A stretch of DNA of 64,000 nt from Actinoplanes sp. DH11 (GTDB lineage Bacteria; Actinomycetota; Actinomycetes; Mycobacteriales; Micromonosporaceae): contig NZ_JAHWGU010000016.1 of assembly GCF_020873875.1 (NCBI RefSeq), positions 143,730 to 207,729 on the forward strand, given 5' to 3'. The notes under the pieces were generated by a model. The model saw nothing but the letters and a program-made list of their open reading frames with translations, did not search any database and had not been told where the DNA came from. Of this stretch, positions 1 through 8,339 are shown in pieces. How positions within the stretch are numbered: position 1 is the stretch's first letter; the number at the start of each line of letters is the position of its first letter. A program made the translations under genes and the position numbers.

Positions 1-231
1 GGCCGGCTCACCGCCTTCATGCAGAGCCAGCTGCGTGCCCTCTGGATGGACGCGCCGCAGCTCACCGCCCAGGTGATCGACGAGGAGCCGGTCGCCGAGG
101 AGCTGGAGACCGCCCAGAGCCGGGCCCGGCACGCGCGCCTGCAGCAGGTCACCCTCCAGCAGGTGCAGGCCCAGCACGCCCAGGCCGATGCGGACGCCGA
201 CGAGGACGAGGACGAGCCCGCCGCCAAGTGA
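1..231 (+). CDS. 3' end of an unrecognised gene
   Basis: This frame is open from the first base of the window and stops at 229-231, so only the last 76 residues are visible and the start lies outside. The visible part has a probably helical, Gln/Ala-rich stretch (ARLQQVTLQQVQAQHAQ) and a very acidic tail (DADADEDEDEPAAK). I recognise no domain. A strong hairpin follows the stop directly, which supports this being a real 3' end. Function unknown. Confidence 0.6.
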   Translation, partial: GRLTAFMQSQLRALWMDAPQLTAQVIDEEPVAEELETAQSRARHARLQQVTLQQVQAQHAQADADADEDEDEPAAK

Positions 232-237
232 GCCCGC

Positions 238-278
238 CGCCGCGCGGGGGCCCGGGAAATCCGGGTCCCCGCGCGGCG
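238..278. terminator. Strong hairpin between convergent genes
   Basis: Arms 238-249 and 267-278 are perfectly complementary (12 bp). One G-T wobble and 5 more pairs follow, closing on a GAAAT loop. It lies between the stop of the upstream plus-strand gene and the stop of the amidohydrolase on the other strand, so it probably ends transcription in both directions. There is no U-tract, as is common in actinobacteria. Confidence 0.7.
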
Positions 279-285
279 CCGATGC

Positions 286-1938
286 TCAGGCGTCCGGGGC
301 CGCGTACACCCGCTCGCCGCCGACATAGGTGATCGCCACCGACGTGTCGCCGATCTCCAGCGGCGCCCCGGCGAACGGGTCCCGGTCCAGCACGACCAGG
401 TCGGCCCGGTTCCCGGCCCGCAGCACGCCGCTGTCGTCCAGGTGATTCACGAACGCCGAACCCGCCGTGTACGCGGTGAGCGCCGCACCCAGGTCGAGTT
501 CCTGACCGGGCAGGAACGGCGGGTGGTCGCTCCCGTGGTGCACCCGGTTCACCGCCACGTGGATCGCCTCGATCGGGTCCGGCGTGGTGACCGGCCAGTC
601 GCTGCCCGCGGCCAGGTGCGCGCCGGCGCGCCGCAGATCGCCGAACGGGTACTGATGCACCGCCGCCTCCGGGTCCAGGAACGGGATGGTCAGGTCGTCC
701 ATCTGCGGCTCGTGCGACGCCCAGTAGGCCTGGATGTTCGCGCTGGCCCCCAGTTCCCGGAAGCGCGGCACGTCGTCCGGGTGCACCACCTGCAGATGGG
801 CCAGGTGCGGCCGGGTGTCGCGCCACCCGTTCGCGGACCGGGCGGCGGCCACCGCGTCCAGGGCGTCCCGGACCGCCCGGTCACCCAGCGCGTGGAAGTG
901 CGCCTGGAAGCCGAGCGCGTCGATCTCGGTGACGTAGGCGGGCAGTTCCTTCGGGTCGATGAAGGACAGCCCGCGGTTCGTGGTGGCGCACCCGCACCCG
1001 TCCCGGTAGGGGGCGGTCATCGCGGCCGTGAAGTTCTCGGCGACGCCGTCGAGCATCAGCTTCACACTGTCGCTGCGCAGCCGCCCCACCGTGAACATCT
1101 CGCGCTTGGCGACCAGTTCCGGGATCTGCTCGGCGCCCCGGTCGCGGTCCCACCAGAGCGCACCCACCACGGTGGCGCGCAGCGAGCCGTCCCGCGCCGC
1201 GGTGAGGTACGCGTCGGAGACGTCCGGGTACCCGTTCGTCGCGCACATCATGGCGTCCTGCCAGGCCGTGACGCCGAGTGAGAAGAGCAGCTCCTGGCCC
1301 CGGTACAGCCCGGCCAGCCGGTCCGCCGCGGTGAGCTCCGGCAGCAGGTCGGCGACCAGCCGCATGGCGCCCTCCTGCAACCCGCCGGCGGGGGAGCCGT
1401 CCGGCGCCCGGTCGATCCGGCCGTCCGCCGGGTCCGGGGAGTCCGCGGTGATCCCGGCCGCCTCCAGGGCCCGGCTGTTCACCCAGGCGCCGTGGTGGTC
1501 CCGGTTGGACAGGAACACCGGCCGGTCCGGCACGATGCCGTCCAGCAGCTCCCGGCCCGGCACCCCGCCCGGGAAACTCTCCATCGCCCAGCCGCCACCG
1601 GAGATCCACGCGAGGTCCGGGTGGGCGTCGGCGTAGGCGCGGACCCGGCGCAGGTACTCCGCCACGTCGGTGGTGCCGGTCAGATCGCACTGGTTCAGCT
1701 CGACCCCGCCCATCACCGCGTGCACGTGGGCGTCCTGAAAACCCGGGAGCAGCAGCCGGCCGCGCAGATCGACGATCTCCGTGCCCGGGCCGGCCAGGTC
1801 GCGCAGCTCGTCGGTGCCGACGGCCTGGATCCGGCCGGCCCGCACGGCGACGGTGGTGGCGTGGCCGCGGGCCGGGTCGGCGGTGAAGACACGCCCGCCG
1901 ACGAAGAGCAGGTCGGGGGAGGGAACAAGCACGGGCAT
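286..1938 (-). CDS. Amidohydrolase, YtcJ-like
   Basis: A 550-residue metal-dependent hydrolase of the amidohydrolase superfamily (Amidohydro_3/YtcJ type). The N-terminal beta sandwich (LLFVGGRVFTADPARG) is followed by the metal-binding HxH motif in QDAHVHAVMGG (His71, His73). A later His cluster (FQAHFHALGD, HLAHLQVVHP) and the C-terminal AGSDWPV motif complete the barrel metal site. There is no signal peptide, so it should be cytoplasmic. Family members hydrolyse amides or related C-N bonds, but the substrate cannot be read from the sequence. It is a single gene, divergent from the helicase-like gene. No clear ribosome binding site precedes the ATG, so the start is less certain than the family. 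Confidence 0.85.
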   Translation of the reverse strand: MPVLVPSPDLLFVGGRVFTADPARGHATTVAVRAGRIQAVGTDELRDLAGPGTEIVDLRGRLLLPGFQDAHVHAVMGGVELNQCDLTGTTDVAEYLRRVRAYADAHPDLAWISGGGWAMESFPGGVPGRELLDGIVPDRPVFLSNRDHHGAWVNSRALEAAGITADSPDPADGRIDRAPDGSPAGGLQEGAMRLVADLLPELTAADRLAGLYRGQELLFSLGVTAWQDAMMCATNGYPDVSDAYLTAARDGSLRATVVGALWWDRDRGAEQIPELVAKREMFTVGRLRSDSVKLMLDGVAENFTAAMTAPYRDGCGCATTNRGLSFIDPKELPAYVTEIDALGFQAHFHALGDRAVRDALDAVAAARSANGWRDTRPHLAHLQVVHPDDVPRFRELGASANIQAYWASHEPQMDDLTIPFLDPEAAVHQYPFGDLRRAGAHLAAGSDWPVTTPDPIEAIHVAVNRVHHGSDHPPFLPGQELDLGAALTAYTAGSAFVNHLDDSGVLRAGNRADLVVLDRDPFAGAPLEIGDTSVAITYVGGERVYAAPDA

Positions 1939-2096
1939 GGCGGCTGGTCCGATCTGTTCAGGAATGGTGATCGAATCACCCGCCGCTCGGAGGCGTCAAT
2001 CACGCGCGGACCGCGGGCCGTCCCCCGTGCGGATGAATCGACCTTCACCCGGATGTGGCCGGGTCATGCGCACGATCGTGGGCAGGAGCTGTCCGG

Positions 2097-2136
2097 TGCG
2101 CTTTTCGGACAGGGAAAGCGCACAAACCGCGTTTGT
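2097..2136. promoter_or_regulatory. Two adjacent palindromes before the helicase-like gene
   Basis: TGCGCTTT (2097-2104) and AAAGCGCA (2115-2122) form a perfect 8-bp inverted repeat. The next one, ACAAAC-CGC-GTTTGT (2122-2136), is also perfect. A possible -10 (TATGGT, 2156-2161) lies 6 bases before the ATG at 2168, so the palindromes cover the -35 region and upstream of it. This fits an operator for an unknown regulator and a leaderless transcript. Inference from sequence symmetry only. Confidence 0.4.
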
Positions 2137-2167
2137 TGGCCTGGATCGGCGGAACTATGGTGACCCC

Positions 2168-3874
2168 ATGGCGTCGACCTCTGTCGATCTAGATCACGAC
2201 AACCGCCCCGGTGGTGTCGACGCACTTCCGCCTGCACGGTATCGGAATGATCGCTTCTGCGCCGCCCTCGAACTCGCCGTCGTCGCCGGCCACGAGCTTG
2301 ACGCCGGCCACGAGCTTGACGCCGGCCACGAGCGGATCCAGCGCGACGCCGTCGTCCGGCTCCGCGCCGGCGCCACCGCCAACCCGGGCCTGCTCGCGCT
2401 GCTCGCCGAGGGCCGGTTCGCGCCGCCGGTGCCCGCGCGGGGCCGGTTCGGGCCGGCGAGCGGCTGGCCGGAACCCGGGCCGGGCGGGCCGTTGCCGGGC
2501 GGCTCCGGATCTCAGCCGGGTGGCTTCGGGTCCGGGTCGGTGGGGTCGTTGCCGGGCGTCTTCGTGCCGGGGCAGGTGCGGCCGGATCGGGCCGAGGCGG
2601 TGCGCCGGGCACTGTCCGTACCCGATCTGCTCTGCCTGCTCGCCCCGCCCGGCGGCCCGCGCACCCTGGCCGTGGTGGAGATCGTGCGGGCCGCCGCGGA
2701 GCGCGGTGAGCGGGTGCTGATCACCGCGCCCGACCCGGCGGCCGTCGACGAGGTGATCGCCCGGCTGCCGCCCGGCCCGACAGTGGTCCGCGCCGACCAG
2801 GCCGACGGTGGGCCGGGCAGTCTCGCCGCCGCGGCCGCCGAGACGCAGCGCCAGATCCTGGCCCGGTCGCAGGCCGCGGCGCACCGCCTGGAGTCCTGGC
2901 TCGGCGACCCGTCGCCGGCGACCGGCTGGTTGCGGCGCCTGACCGGCGCGCTCGCCGAGGCCCGGCGGGAGCGCGAACGGGCCGACGCCGCAGGCGCCGA
3001 ACGGGACGCGGTCGCCTCCGCCGCGCGCCGGCGGCTCGGCGGACCGGCCCGCGAGTCCGGCCGGGATGCCGAGGCCGCCGAGCGGGCGGCGGCACTGGCC
3101 GACGACGCGGTGCGGGAACTCGAGGAGGCTCTGCGCCGCGCCGAGGCCGCTCGCTTCGGTCGCCGGCGCGCCGAGCGGCTGCGCGATCGGCTGGCCGCCG
3201 CGGTCACGGCCGCCGAGGAGGCGCGCGCGGCGCTGGCGCGGGCCCGGCAGGAGCACGCGGAGCGCCGGGAGTCGCTGGACACCGCGGTGGAACAGGACAG
3301 CGAGGTCCGGGCCGCGGCTGACCGCGCCGCCTTCGCCGATCTGGCCGCGCGCCGGGCGCTGGAGTCCGCGGAACGGTGCGCGCACCGGCTGTGCCGGCTG
3401 ATGGACGGTGTCACCCCGGAACCGGCGTGGACTGCCGACGAGGCCGGGCTGTCCGATTTTGCCCAGCACTGCGACGCCCTGGGGCCGGTGCTGCGCGACC
3501 GGGCCCGGCTGCTGCGCGAGTGGCGCCGACGGGCCGCGCGGCCGAGCCGGCAGTTGCATCCCGAGCTGTTGCGCTACGCCGACGTGGTGGCCACCACCTG
3601 CCTCGGCGTCGGGCGCCCGGAGCACGGCGACCTCGAGTTCGACCTGGTGGTGATCGTCGACGCGGGCCGGATCGCGCTGCCGCTCGCGCTGGTGCCGCTG
3701 GTCCGGGGCCGCCGGGCGGTGCTGGCCGGCGAGTCGGTCCCGGGGCCGCTGCGCGACCTCGGTCCGGTCCCGATTCCCGGCGAGGTCGCGGAGCTGCTGA
3801 CCTGCAGCGTGCTGGAGCGCCTGATGGCGCGGGCGCCGGCGGCGAATCGGGTACGCCTGCGGAACGTCCTGTGA
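2168..3874 (+). CDS. Degenerate SF1-helicase-like protein with coiled coil
   Basis: A 568-residue protein with the layout of actinobacterial DNA2/NAM7-type SF1 helicases (AAA_11/AAA_12) but with its active site lost. Where GPPGTGKT is expected it has APPGGPRT, followed by the usual downstream context (VVEIVRAAAERGERVLITAP). A long Ala/Arg/Glu-rich coiled coil follows (about residues 215-410). The Walker B position reads VVIVDAGR instead of VDEAGQ, and the motif III position reads LAGESVPGPL instead of GDxxQLPP. The protein stops just where motif IV would begin, so the second RecA domain is missing. A Gly/Pro-rich insert sits near residues 85-138 and an 18-bp direct repeat encodes HELDAG twice. 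ATP hydrolysis is unlikely. The start is the ATG at 2168, probably leaderless. The stop overlaps the next gene. Confidence 0.6.
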   Translation: MASTSVDLDHDNRPGGVDALPPARYRNDRFCAALELAVVAGHELDAGHELDAGHERIQRDAVVRLRAGATANPGLLALLAEGRFAPPVPARGRFGPASGWPEPGPGGPLPGGSGSQPGGFGSGSVGSLPGVFVPGQVRPDRAEAVRRALSVPDLLCLLAPPGGPRTLAVVEIVRAAAERGERVLITAPDPAAVDEVIARLPPGPTVVRADQADGGPGSLAAAAAETQRQILARSQAAAHRLESWLGDPSPATGWLRRLTGALAEARRERERADAAGAERDAVASAARRRLGGPARESGRDAEAAERAAALADDAVRELEEALRRAEAARFGRRRAERLRDRLAAAVTAAEEARAALARARQEHAERRESLDTAVEQDSEVRAAADRAAFADLAARRALESAERCAHRLCRLMDGVTPEPAWTADEAGLSDFAQHCDALGPVLRDRARLLREWRRRAARPSRQLHPELLRYADVVATTCLGVGRPEHGDLEFDLVVIVDAGRIALPLALVPLVRGRRAVLAGESVPGPLRDLGPVPIPGEVAELLTCSVLERLMARAPAANRVRLRNVL

Positions 3875-4626
3875 GCGCGCAGCCGCACCTGCCGCTGCGC
3901 GAGATCGAACGTCGTGTCGGCGCCCTGCCGGGGGTGCGCCCGTCGCGCATCGTGCCGCTGCTGCTGCCCGTCCTGGCGGTGGAGGTGACCGCGACCGTGC
4001 GGGAGGCGCAGACCTACGACGTCCTGGATCGGTACCTGACCCGGGCGGTTGCCGAGGCGGGGCTGGACCGGACCGGTGACCTGGCCGGCTTCCTCGGCGT
4101 CGACGTGCCCTTGGTCGCTCGTGCGGCACGTCATCTGGCCGGGATCGGGCACCTGGTGCGGGACGGCGACAAGATCAGCCTGACCGAGCTGGGCCGGCGG
4201 TCGGTGGCCGACGGCCGGCGCTACCGGCTCGCGCCGGGACGCCGGATGGTGCTGCGGTTCGACGGTCTGCGGTTCGATCCGGTGCCGTACGCGACAGTGG
4301 CCGGATCCGTCTGGCTCGCCACGCCGTCGCTGACCCTGCCGGACGGCACCACCTTCTCCGTCGTGCCGGGTTCCGCCGCCGGGCCGGGCGCTCTCCCGGA
4401 CGGCGCGGTCACCGCCCTGCTGTCCCGGCCGGACCTCGCCGACTTCACCGGTCCTGTCACGCCTGTCACCGCCGTACCGGTGAAGGGTGGGACAGCGGTG
4501 CAGTACCTGCCCGTCTACCTGGTCGAATGCGCGGAGGACGACCTGGTGTTCGGCCGGGCGATGGACGGGCCGGACCCCTATCTCGCCGGGTTTATCACTT
4601 TCCTGTCGGGGAACCGGGAAACGTAG
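3871..4626 (+). CDS. Winged-helix-like partner of the helicase-like protein
   Basis: A 251-residue soluble protein starting at GTG 3871, whose GTGA overlaps the stop of the gene before it; translation is therefore probably coupled. Residues about 45-115 look like a winged helix (FLGVDVPLVARAARHLAGIG, a wing-like turn at RDGDKISLTELG). The second half is beta-rich with no motif I know. No signal peptide or membrane helix. The tight coupling suggests the two proteins work together, perhaps on nucleic acid, but the function is unknown. Confidence 0.6.
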   Translation: MSAQPHLPLREIERRVGALPGVRPSRIVPLLLPVLAVEVTATVREAQTYDVLDRYLTRAVAEAGLDRTGDLAGFLGVDVPLVARAARHLAGIGHLVRDGDKISLTELGRRSVADGRRYRLAPGRRMVLRFDGLRFDPVPYATVAGSVWLATPSLTLPDGTTFSVVPGSAAGPGALPDGAVTALLSRPDLADFTGPVTPVTAVPVKGGTAVQYLPVYLVECAEDDLVFGRAMDGPDPYLAGFITFLSGNRET

Positions 4627-4641
4627 CATCCCGAAGTGTGG

Positions 4642-4696
4642 GGACCACCACGGTCCCTGGCGGACCATGTTGGTCCATTACGGTCTACGGTGGTCC
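4642..4696. promoter_or_regulatory. Three phased operators upstream of tetR
   Basis: Three 15-bp sites begin exactly 20 bp apart: GGACCACCACGGTCC (4642), GGACCATGTTGGTCC (4662, perfect palindrome with a 3-bp centre) and GGTCTACGGTGGTCC (4682). The last ends one base before the tetR ATG. Twenty base pairs is about two helical turns, so three dimers would sit on one face of the DNA. This probably autoregulates tetR and the MMPL exporter behind it. Confidence 0.7.
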
Positions 4697-4697
4697 T

Positions 4698-5282
4698 ATG
4701 CCGCGTCCCACCAAGCAGCAGATCGACGACGAGATCCTGGACGCCGCCGCCGGCCTCTTCGCCCGGCACGGTTTCAAGGAGACGTCGGTGCAGCGCATCG
4801 CTGACACGGTGGGCTATTCGAAGACCGGCCTGCTGCACCGCTTCCCCACCAAGGAGGCGCTGCAGGCCGCGGCAATCGAGCGCTGCGTCCGCCAGGTCGG
4901 CGACACCGCAACCGGGGTGTCGAACCTGCCGGTCGGGCCGGAGCGGGACCGGGCCGTCATCACGGCCGTCGCCGACCTCGCCATCGCCCAACCCGGCGTC
5001 GTGGCCCTGCTTCTCTCCTCCCTGGTCAGCGAACCGGAGAGCGAGATGGGTGTCGCGTTGCAGTCGATCGGGGAGGCCATCACCGCGGCGTTCGGCACGG
5101 ATCTGCTCTGCGACTCGGCCCGCGCGCTGCGCACGGTCGGGGCGCTCGGCGCGATCGCGGTCGCCAGCGTGGCGTTGCGGGACCACCTGACGCCCGACGC
5201 CCGGGCCGTCCTGGTGGAGGTCGGCTACGACGCTCTGGGACACGCGCGTTCCGGCACGCCTGAAGACATCGGCTCACACTGA
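4698..5282 (+). CDS. TetR family transcriptional regulator
   Basis: A 194-residue repressor. The N-terminal TetR helix-turn-helix is clear (ILDAAAGLFARHGFKETSVQRIADTVGYSKTGLLHRF, about residues 13-48); the ligand-binding half is divergent, as usual. It lies 15 bp upstream of an MMPL exporter on the same strand and directly downstream of three phased operator-like sites. The standard reading is a repressor of its own operon that is released by a molecule the exporter handles. The ligand is unknown. The start at 4698 follows the last operator almost directly. Confidence 0.9.
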   Translation: MPRPTKQQIDDEILDAAAGLFARHGFKETSVQRIADTVGYSKTGLLHRFPTKEALQAAAIERCVRQVGDTATGVSNLPVGPERDRAVITAVADLAIAQPGVVALLLSSLVSEPESEMGVALQSIGEAITAAFGTDLLCDSARALRTVGALGAIAVASVALRDHLTPDARAVLVEVGYDALGHARSGTPEDIGSH

Positions 5283-5297
5283 CAAAGGGATCCCCTC

Positions 5298-7556
5298 ATG
5301 GCAACGTTGTTGCACCGCCTCGGGCTGGCGTCCGTCCGGCACCGGATCGTCGTCACGGTCGTCTGGCTGCTCGCCCTCGTGGCCGTCGGGGTCGGCGCCG
5401 CCACCCTTTCCGGGACCACCGCGAACACGTTCAGCATCCCCGGCCAGGAGTCCACCAAGGCCCTGGACCTGATGACCGACAAGTTCGGGGCGGCCTCGGC
5501 CGGCGCCACCGTGCAAGTGGTGTTCGAGGCGCCCGGCGGCCAGACAGTCACCGCCCCGCAGAACGCGGCGCAGATCGCCAAGGCGGTCGCCGACCTCGGG
5601 ACGGTGCCGGGCGTCGTCAACGTCAGCAACCCGCTCGACCAGGCGAACCCCACCGTCTCCCGGGATCAGGTGGCCGCGTACAGCACGATCACGTTCGACG
5701 TCCAGCCCTCCGAGGTCACCGAGGAGCAGCGCAAGGACATCATGGACAAGGTCGAGCAGGCGCGCTCGTTCGGCATGACCGTGGAGGCCGAGGGTGAGGC
5801 GCTGAGCAACCCGGCCGACATCGGTGGCGCCTCCGAGATCCTCGGCGTCGTCGTCGCCCTGATCGTGCTGGCCCTGACCTACGGCTCCCTGGTCGCCGCC
5901 GGCATGAACCTGCTGACCGCGATCGTCGGCGTCGGCATCGGCGCCGCCGGCATCGTCACCCTGACCGGCTTCGTCGAGCTGCAGTCCACCACCCCGATCC
6001 TCGCCGTCATGCTGGGCCTGGCCGTCGGCATCGACTACGCCTTGTTCATCGTCACCCGGCACCGGCACGAACTGCGCCGAGGCCTGCCGGTCGAGGCCGC
6101 CGCCGCGATGGCCGTCGGCACCGCCGGTTCCGCCGTCCTCACCGCCGGTCTCACCGTCGTGATCGCACTGGCCGGCCTCTCCGTGGTCGGCATCCCGTTC
6201 CTCACCGAGATGGGCCTCGCCGCCGCCGCGACGATCGTGATCGCGGTCCTGGTGGCGATCACCCTGGTCCCGGCCATCCTGGGCTTCATCGGCCTGCGGG
6301 CCCTGCCGCGCAAACAGCGCGACATCCGCGCCCTGAACGGCGAGATCCCGGACGGCCGCGGCTTCATCAAGGGCTGGGCCGGCATGGTGACCCGGCAGCG
6401 TACGCTCAGCCTGATTTTGGCCGTCGCGGCGCTCGCCGTCGTCGCGATCCCGTTCTTCTCCATGCAGACCACGCTGAACCAGCGCGCCGCCGAGGGCAGC
6501 ACCCAGGCCGAGGCCCAGGCGATCATCGACAGTCGTTTCGGCCCCGGCGTGAGCAGCCCGCTGCTGGTGCTGGTCGACGGCCCGAACGCCGTGCAGTACG
6601 CCGCGACCGTCCAGAAGCAGGTCGCCGCCCTCCCGGACGTCGCCCTGGCCACCCCGGCCCGGCCCAACCAGGACCAGTCCGCCGCCCTCATCACGATCAT
6701 CCCGGCTTCCGGCCCCGAGGACGACAAGACCGTCGACCTGGTGCACTCCATCCGCGACACCGTCCCCGACGAGGACGGCGCCGAGGTCTACGTCACCGGC
6801 AACACGGCCGTCAGCATCGACGTCTCGCAGAAGCTGAACGACGCGCTCCCGGTCTACCTGGCACTCGTCGTCGGCCTCGCCTTCGTCCTGCTGGTGCTGG
6901 TGTTCCGTTCCCTCCTGGTCCCCGTCGTCGGTGTCCTCGGCTTCCTGCTCACCATCGGCGCCGCCTTCGGCGCGACGGTCGCCGTCTTCCAGTGGGGCTG
7001 GGCCGCCGACGCGGTGAACGCCGGCTCGACCGGCCCGATCCTGAGCCTCGCGCCGATCATCATCGTCGGCATCCTCTTCGGCCTCGCCATGGACTACCAG
7101 GTCTTCCTGGTCTCCCGCATGCACGAGGCCCACGCCCACGGCGCCGCCCCCCGCGACGCCATCGTCACCGGCTTCCGCCAGGCCGCCCCGGTCGTCGTGG
7201 CCGCCGCCACGATCATGTTCGCGGTCTTCGCAGCCTTCGTCCCCGAAGGCAACGACACGATCAAACCGATCGCGTTCGCGCTGGCAGTGGGCATCGCCTT
7301 CGACGCCTTCATCGTCCGCATGATCGCCGTCCCCGCCGCGCTCGCCCTGCTGGGCCGCTCGGCGTGGTGGCTCCCGTCGTGGCTGCGCTGGCTCCCGGAA
7401 CTCGACGTCGAGGGCGCCGCCCTGGAACGCAAGGCACCGGAGTCCGCCACCGCACCGAAGTCCGGCACCGCGGTTTCGGAGGCGCCGGGCAAGCACACCC
7501 CGAAGCACTCCGCCGACGAGACGACGAGCAGCGAGTCCGAGTCGACGTCCGTCTAG
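5298..7556 (+). CDS. MMPL family RND transporter
   Basis: A 752-residue inner-membrane protein of the MMPL/RND superfamily, driven by the proton gradient. It has the duplicated 6+6 helix plan: TM1 near residues 15-37, a large periplasmic-type domain to about 175, helices to about 340, a second TM1 near 365-385, a second extracellular loop to about 515 and the last helices to about 700. The paired motifs GLAVGIDYALFIVTRHRHE and GLAMDYQVFLVSRMHEAH carry the conserved Asp-Tyr pairs of the proton relay. The C-terminal 50 residues are Ser/Thr/Glu-rich and cytoplasmic. It is co-transcribed with the tetR gene upstream and probably exports a lipid or toxic hydrophobic compound; the substrate is unknown. 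Confidence 0.9.
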   Translation: MATLLHRLGLASVRHRIVVTVVWLLALVAVGVGAATLSGTTANTFSIPGQESTKALDLMTDKFGAASAGATVQVVFEAPGGQTVTAPQNAAQIAKAVADLGTVPGVVNVSNPLDQANPTVSRDQVAAYSTITFDVQPSEVTEEQRKDIMDKVEQARSFGMTVEAEGEALSNPADIGGASEILGVVVALIVLALTYGSLVAAGMNLLTAIVGVGIGAAGIVTLTGFVELQSTTPILAVMLGLAVGIDYALFIVTRHRHELRRGLPVEAAAAMAVGTAGSAVLTAGLTVVIALAGLSVVGIPFLTEMGLAAAATIVIAVLVAITLVPAILGFIGLRALPRKQRDIRALNGEIPDGRGFIKGWAGMVTRQRTLSLILAVAALAVVAIPFFSMQTTLNQRAAEGSTQAEAQAIIDSRFGPGVSSPLLVLVDGPNAVQYAATVQKQVAALPDVALATPARPNQDQSAALITIIPASGPEDDKTVDLVHSIRDTVPDEDGAEVYVTGNTAVSIDVSQKLNDALPVYLALVVGLAFVLLVLVFRSLLVPVVGVLGFLLTIGAAFGATVAVFQWGWAADAVNAGSTGPILSLAPIIIVGILFGLAMDYQVFLVSRMHEAHAHGAAPRDAIVTGFRQAAPVVVAAATIMFAVFAAFVPEGNDTIKPIAFALAVGIAFDAFIVRMIAVPAALALLGRSAWWLPSWLRWLPELDVEGAALERKAPESATAPKSGTAVSEAPGKHTPKHSADETTSSESESTSV

Positions 7557-7578
7557 ACCCAGAAGCCTGATCCACTGG

Positions 7579-7607
7579 AGGCCGTCACCCTCGCCGGGTG
7601 GCGGCCT
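7579..7607 (+). terminator. Terminator of the tetR-MMPL operon
   Basis: AGGCCGTCACCC (7579-7590), loop TCGCC, then GGGTGGCGGCCT (7596-7607). The arms pair over 12 bp with one G-T wobble. It starts 22 bp after the MMPL stop. Confidence 0.75.
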
Positions 7608-7655
7608 TCACCGCATGCGTACGAGTCCGAGTCGTCGCGTTGACACAATGTCCGG

Positions 7656-8180
7656 GTGAAGACCGTGCCGTACGGAGCAGTACTGCGACCGGACGCGGAG
7701 ACGTCCCGGTCACTTGTCGCGTTGTCGCACGCTGTCGGCGGTGACCGGGAACCGCTCATGCTGCTGGGCGACACGGCGCCACCGCACGTCTCGGTCCTTC
7801 ACGTCGACGGCACCGAGGACCAGATCCCGGCGATCGAGGCGGCGATCGAGCGTCACCGCGACCGCAGCTTCGAGGTCACCGTCATCGGCCTGCTGTACGC
7901 GGTGGTGCCTCCGGGCGACTACTACGTGCCGACGGGCGGCTACTACTTCGGCCTGGAGGTGATCCGCCGCCCCGACCTGGACGCCCTGCACCAGGAGTTC
8001 CTGCGGCTGGGGCTCCCACCGCTGGGCCTGGTGGGCCCGGATTACCGCCCGCACGTCACGCTCGGCATGTCAGCCCGGCAGCCGGCACTCCCCGCGCTCA
8101 CCGACGTGCCGACCGGCACCCTGCGAATGACGATCGCCGGAGGCCTGATCGGCCCGCACGGCACCTTCCCCGACCTGTAA
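7656..8180 (+). CDS. 2'-5' RNA ligase / 2H phosphoesterase family protein
   Basis: A 174-residue protein with the two HxS/T motifs of the 2H phosphoesterase superfamily: PPHVSVLHV (His44) and RPHVTLGM (His133), about 90 residues apart as in the family. These enzymes act on 2',3'-cyclic or 2'-5' phosphodiester bonds in RNA or nucleotides; the substrate here is unknown. The start is GTG 7656, since the nearby ATG is followed by an in-frame stop. It is a single gene between the MMPL terminator and palindrome copy 1. Confidence 0.8.
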   Translation: MKTVPYGAVLRPDAETSRSLVALSHAVGGDREPLMLLGDTAPPHVSVLHVDGTEDQIPAIEAAIERHRDRSFEVTVIGLLYAVVPPGDYYVPTGGYYFGLEVIRRPDLDALHQEFLRLGLPPLGLVGPDYRPHVTLGMSARQPALPALTDVPTGTLRMTIAGGLIGPHGTFPDL

Positions 8181-8201
8181 CAGCACGCCCGTCCCTGGCG
8201 A

Positions 8202-8282
8202 GATGTTGATCTGCTAGCGATGCGAAATCGCGGTTTCAACCCCATGATCACAGCGATTTCGTAGCGCTAGCAGATCAACATC
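8202..8282. repeat. 81-bp palindromic repeat, copy 1
   Basis: The element begins GATGTTGATCTGCTAGCG and ends CGCTAGCAGATCAACATC. Two 30-bp arms, complementary except near the middle, flank a 21-base centre (GGTTTCAACCCCATGATCACA). Copies of the same length lie at 44381-44461 (inverted) and 62131-62211. This copy sits between convergent genes, so it may also act as a terminator, but its recurrence shows it is a dispersed element. Confidence 0.85.
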
Positions 8283-8339
8283 GCCGCGCGGACGCGGGGC
8301 AGGGGACCGCGGCTACCTATTCCTACGCCGGGGTACGAC

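Noticed and set aside
149..826. Long open frames opposite or out of frame with the amidohydrolase and most other genes
   Set aside because: High GC gives long false frames everywhere. Their products are Arg/Pro/Gly/Ala-rich without motifs, while the real frames carry full enzyme signatures.
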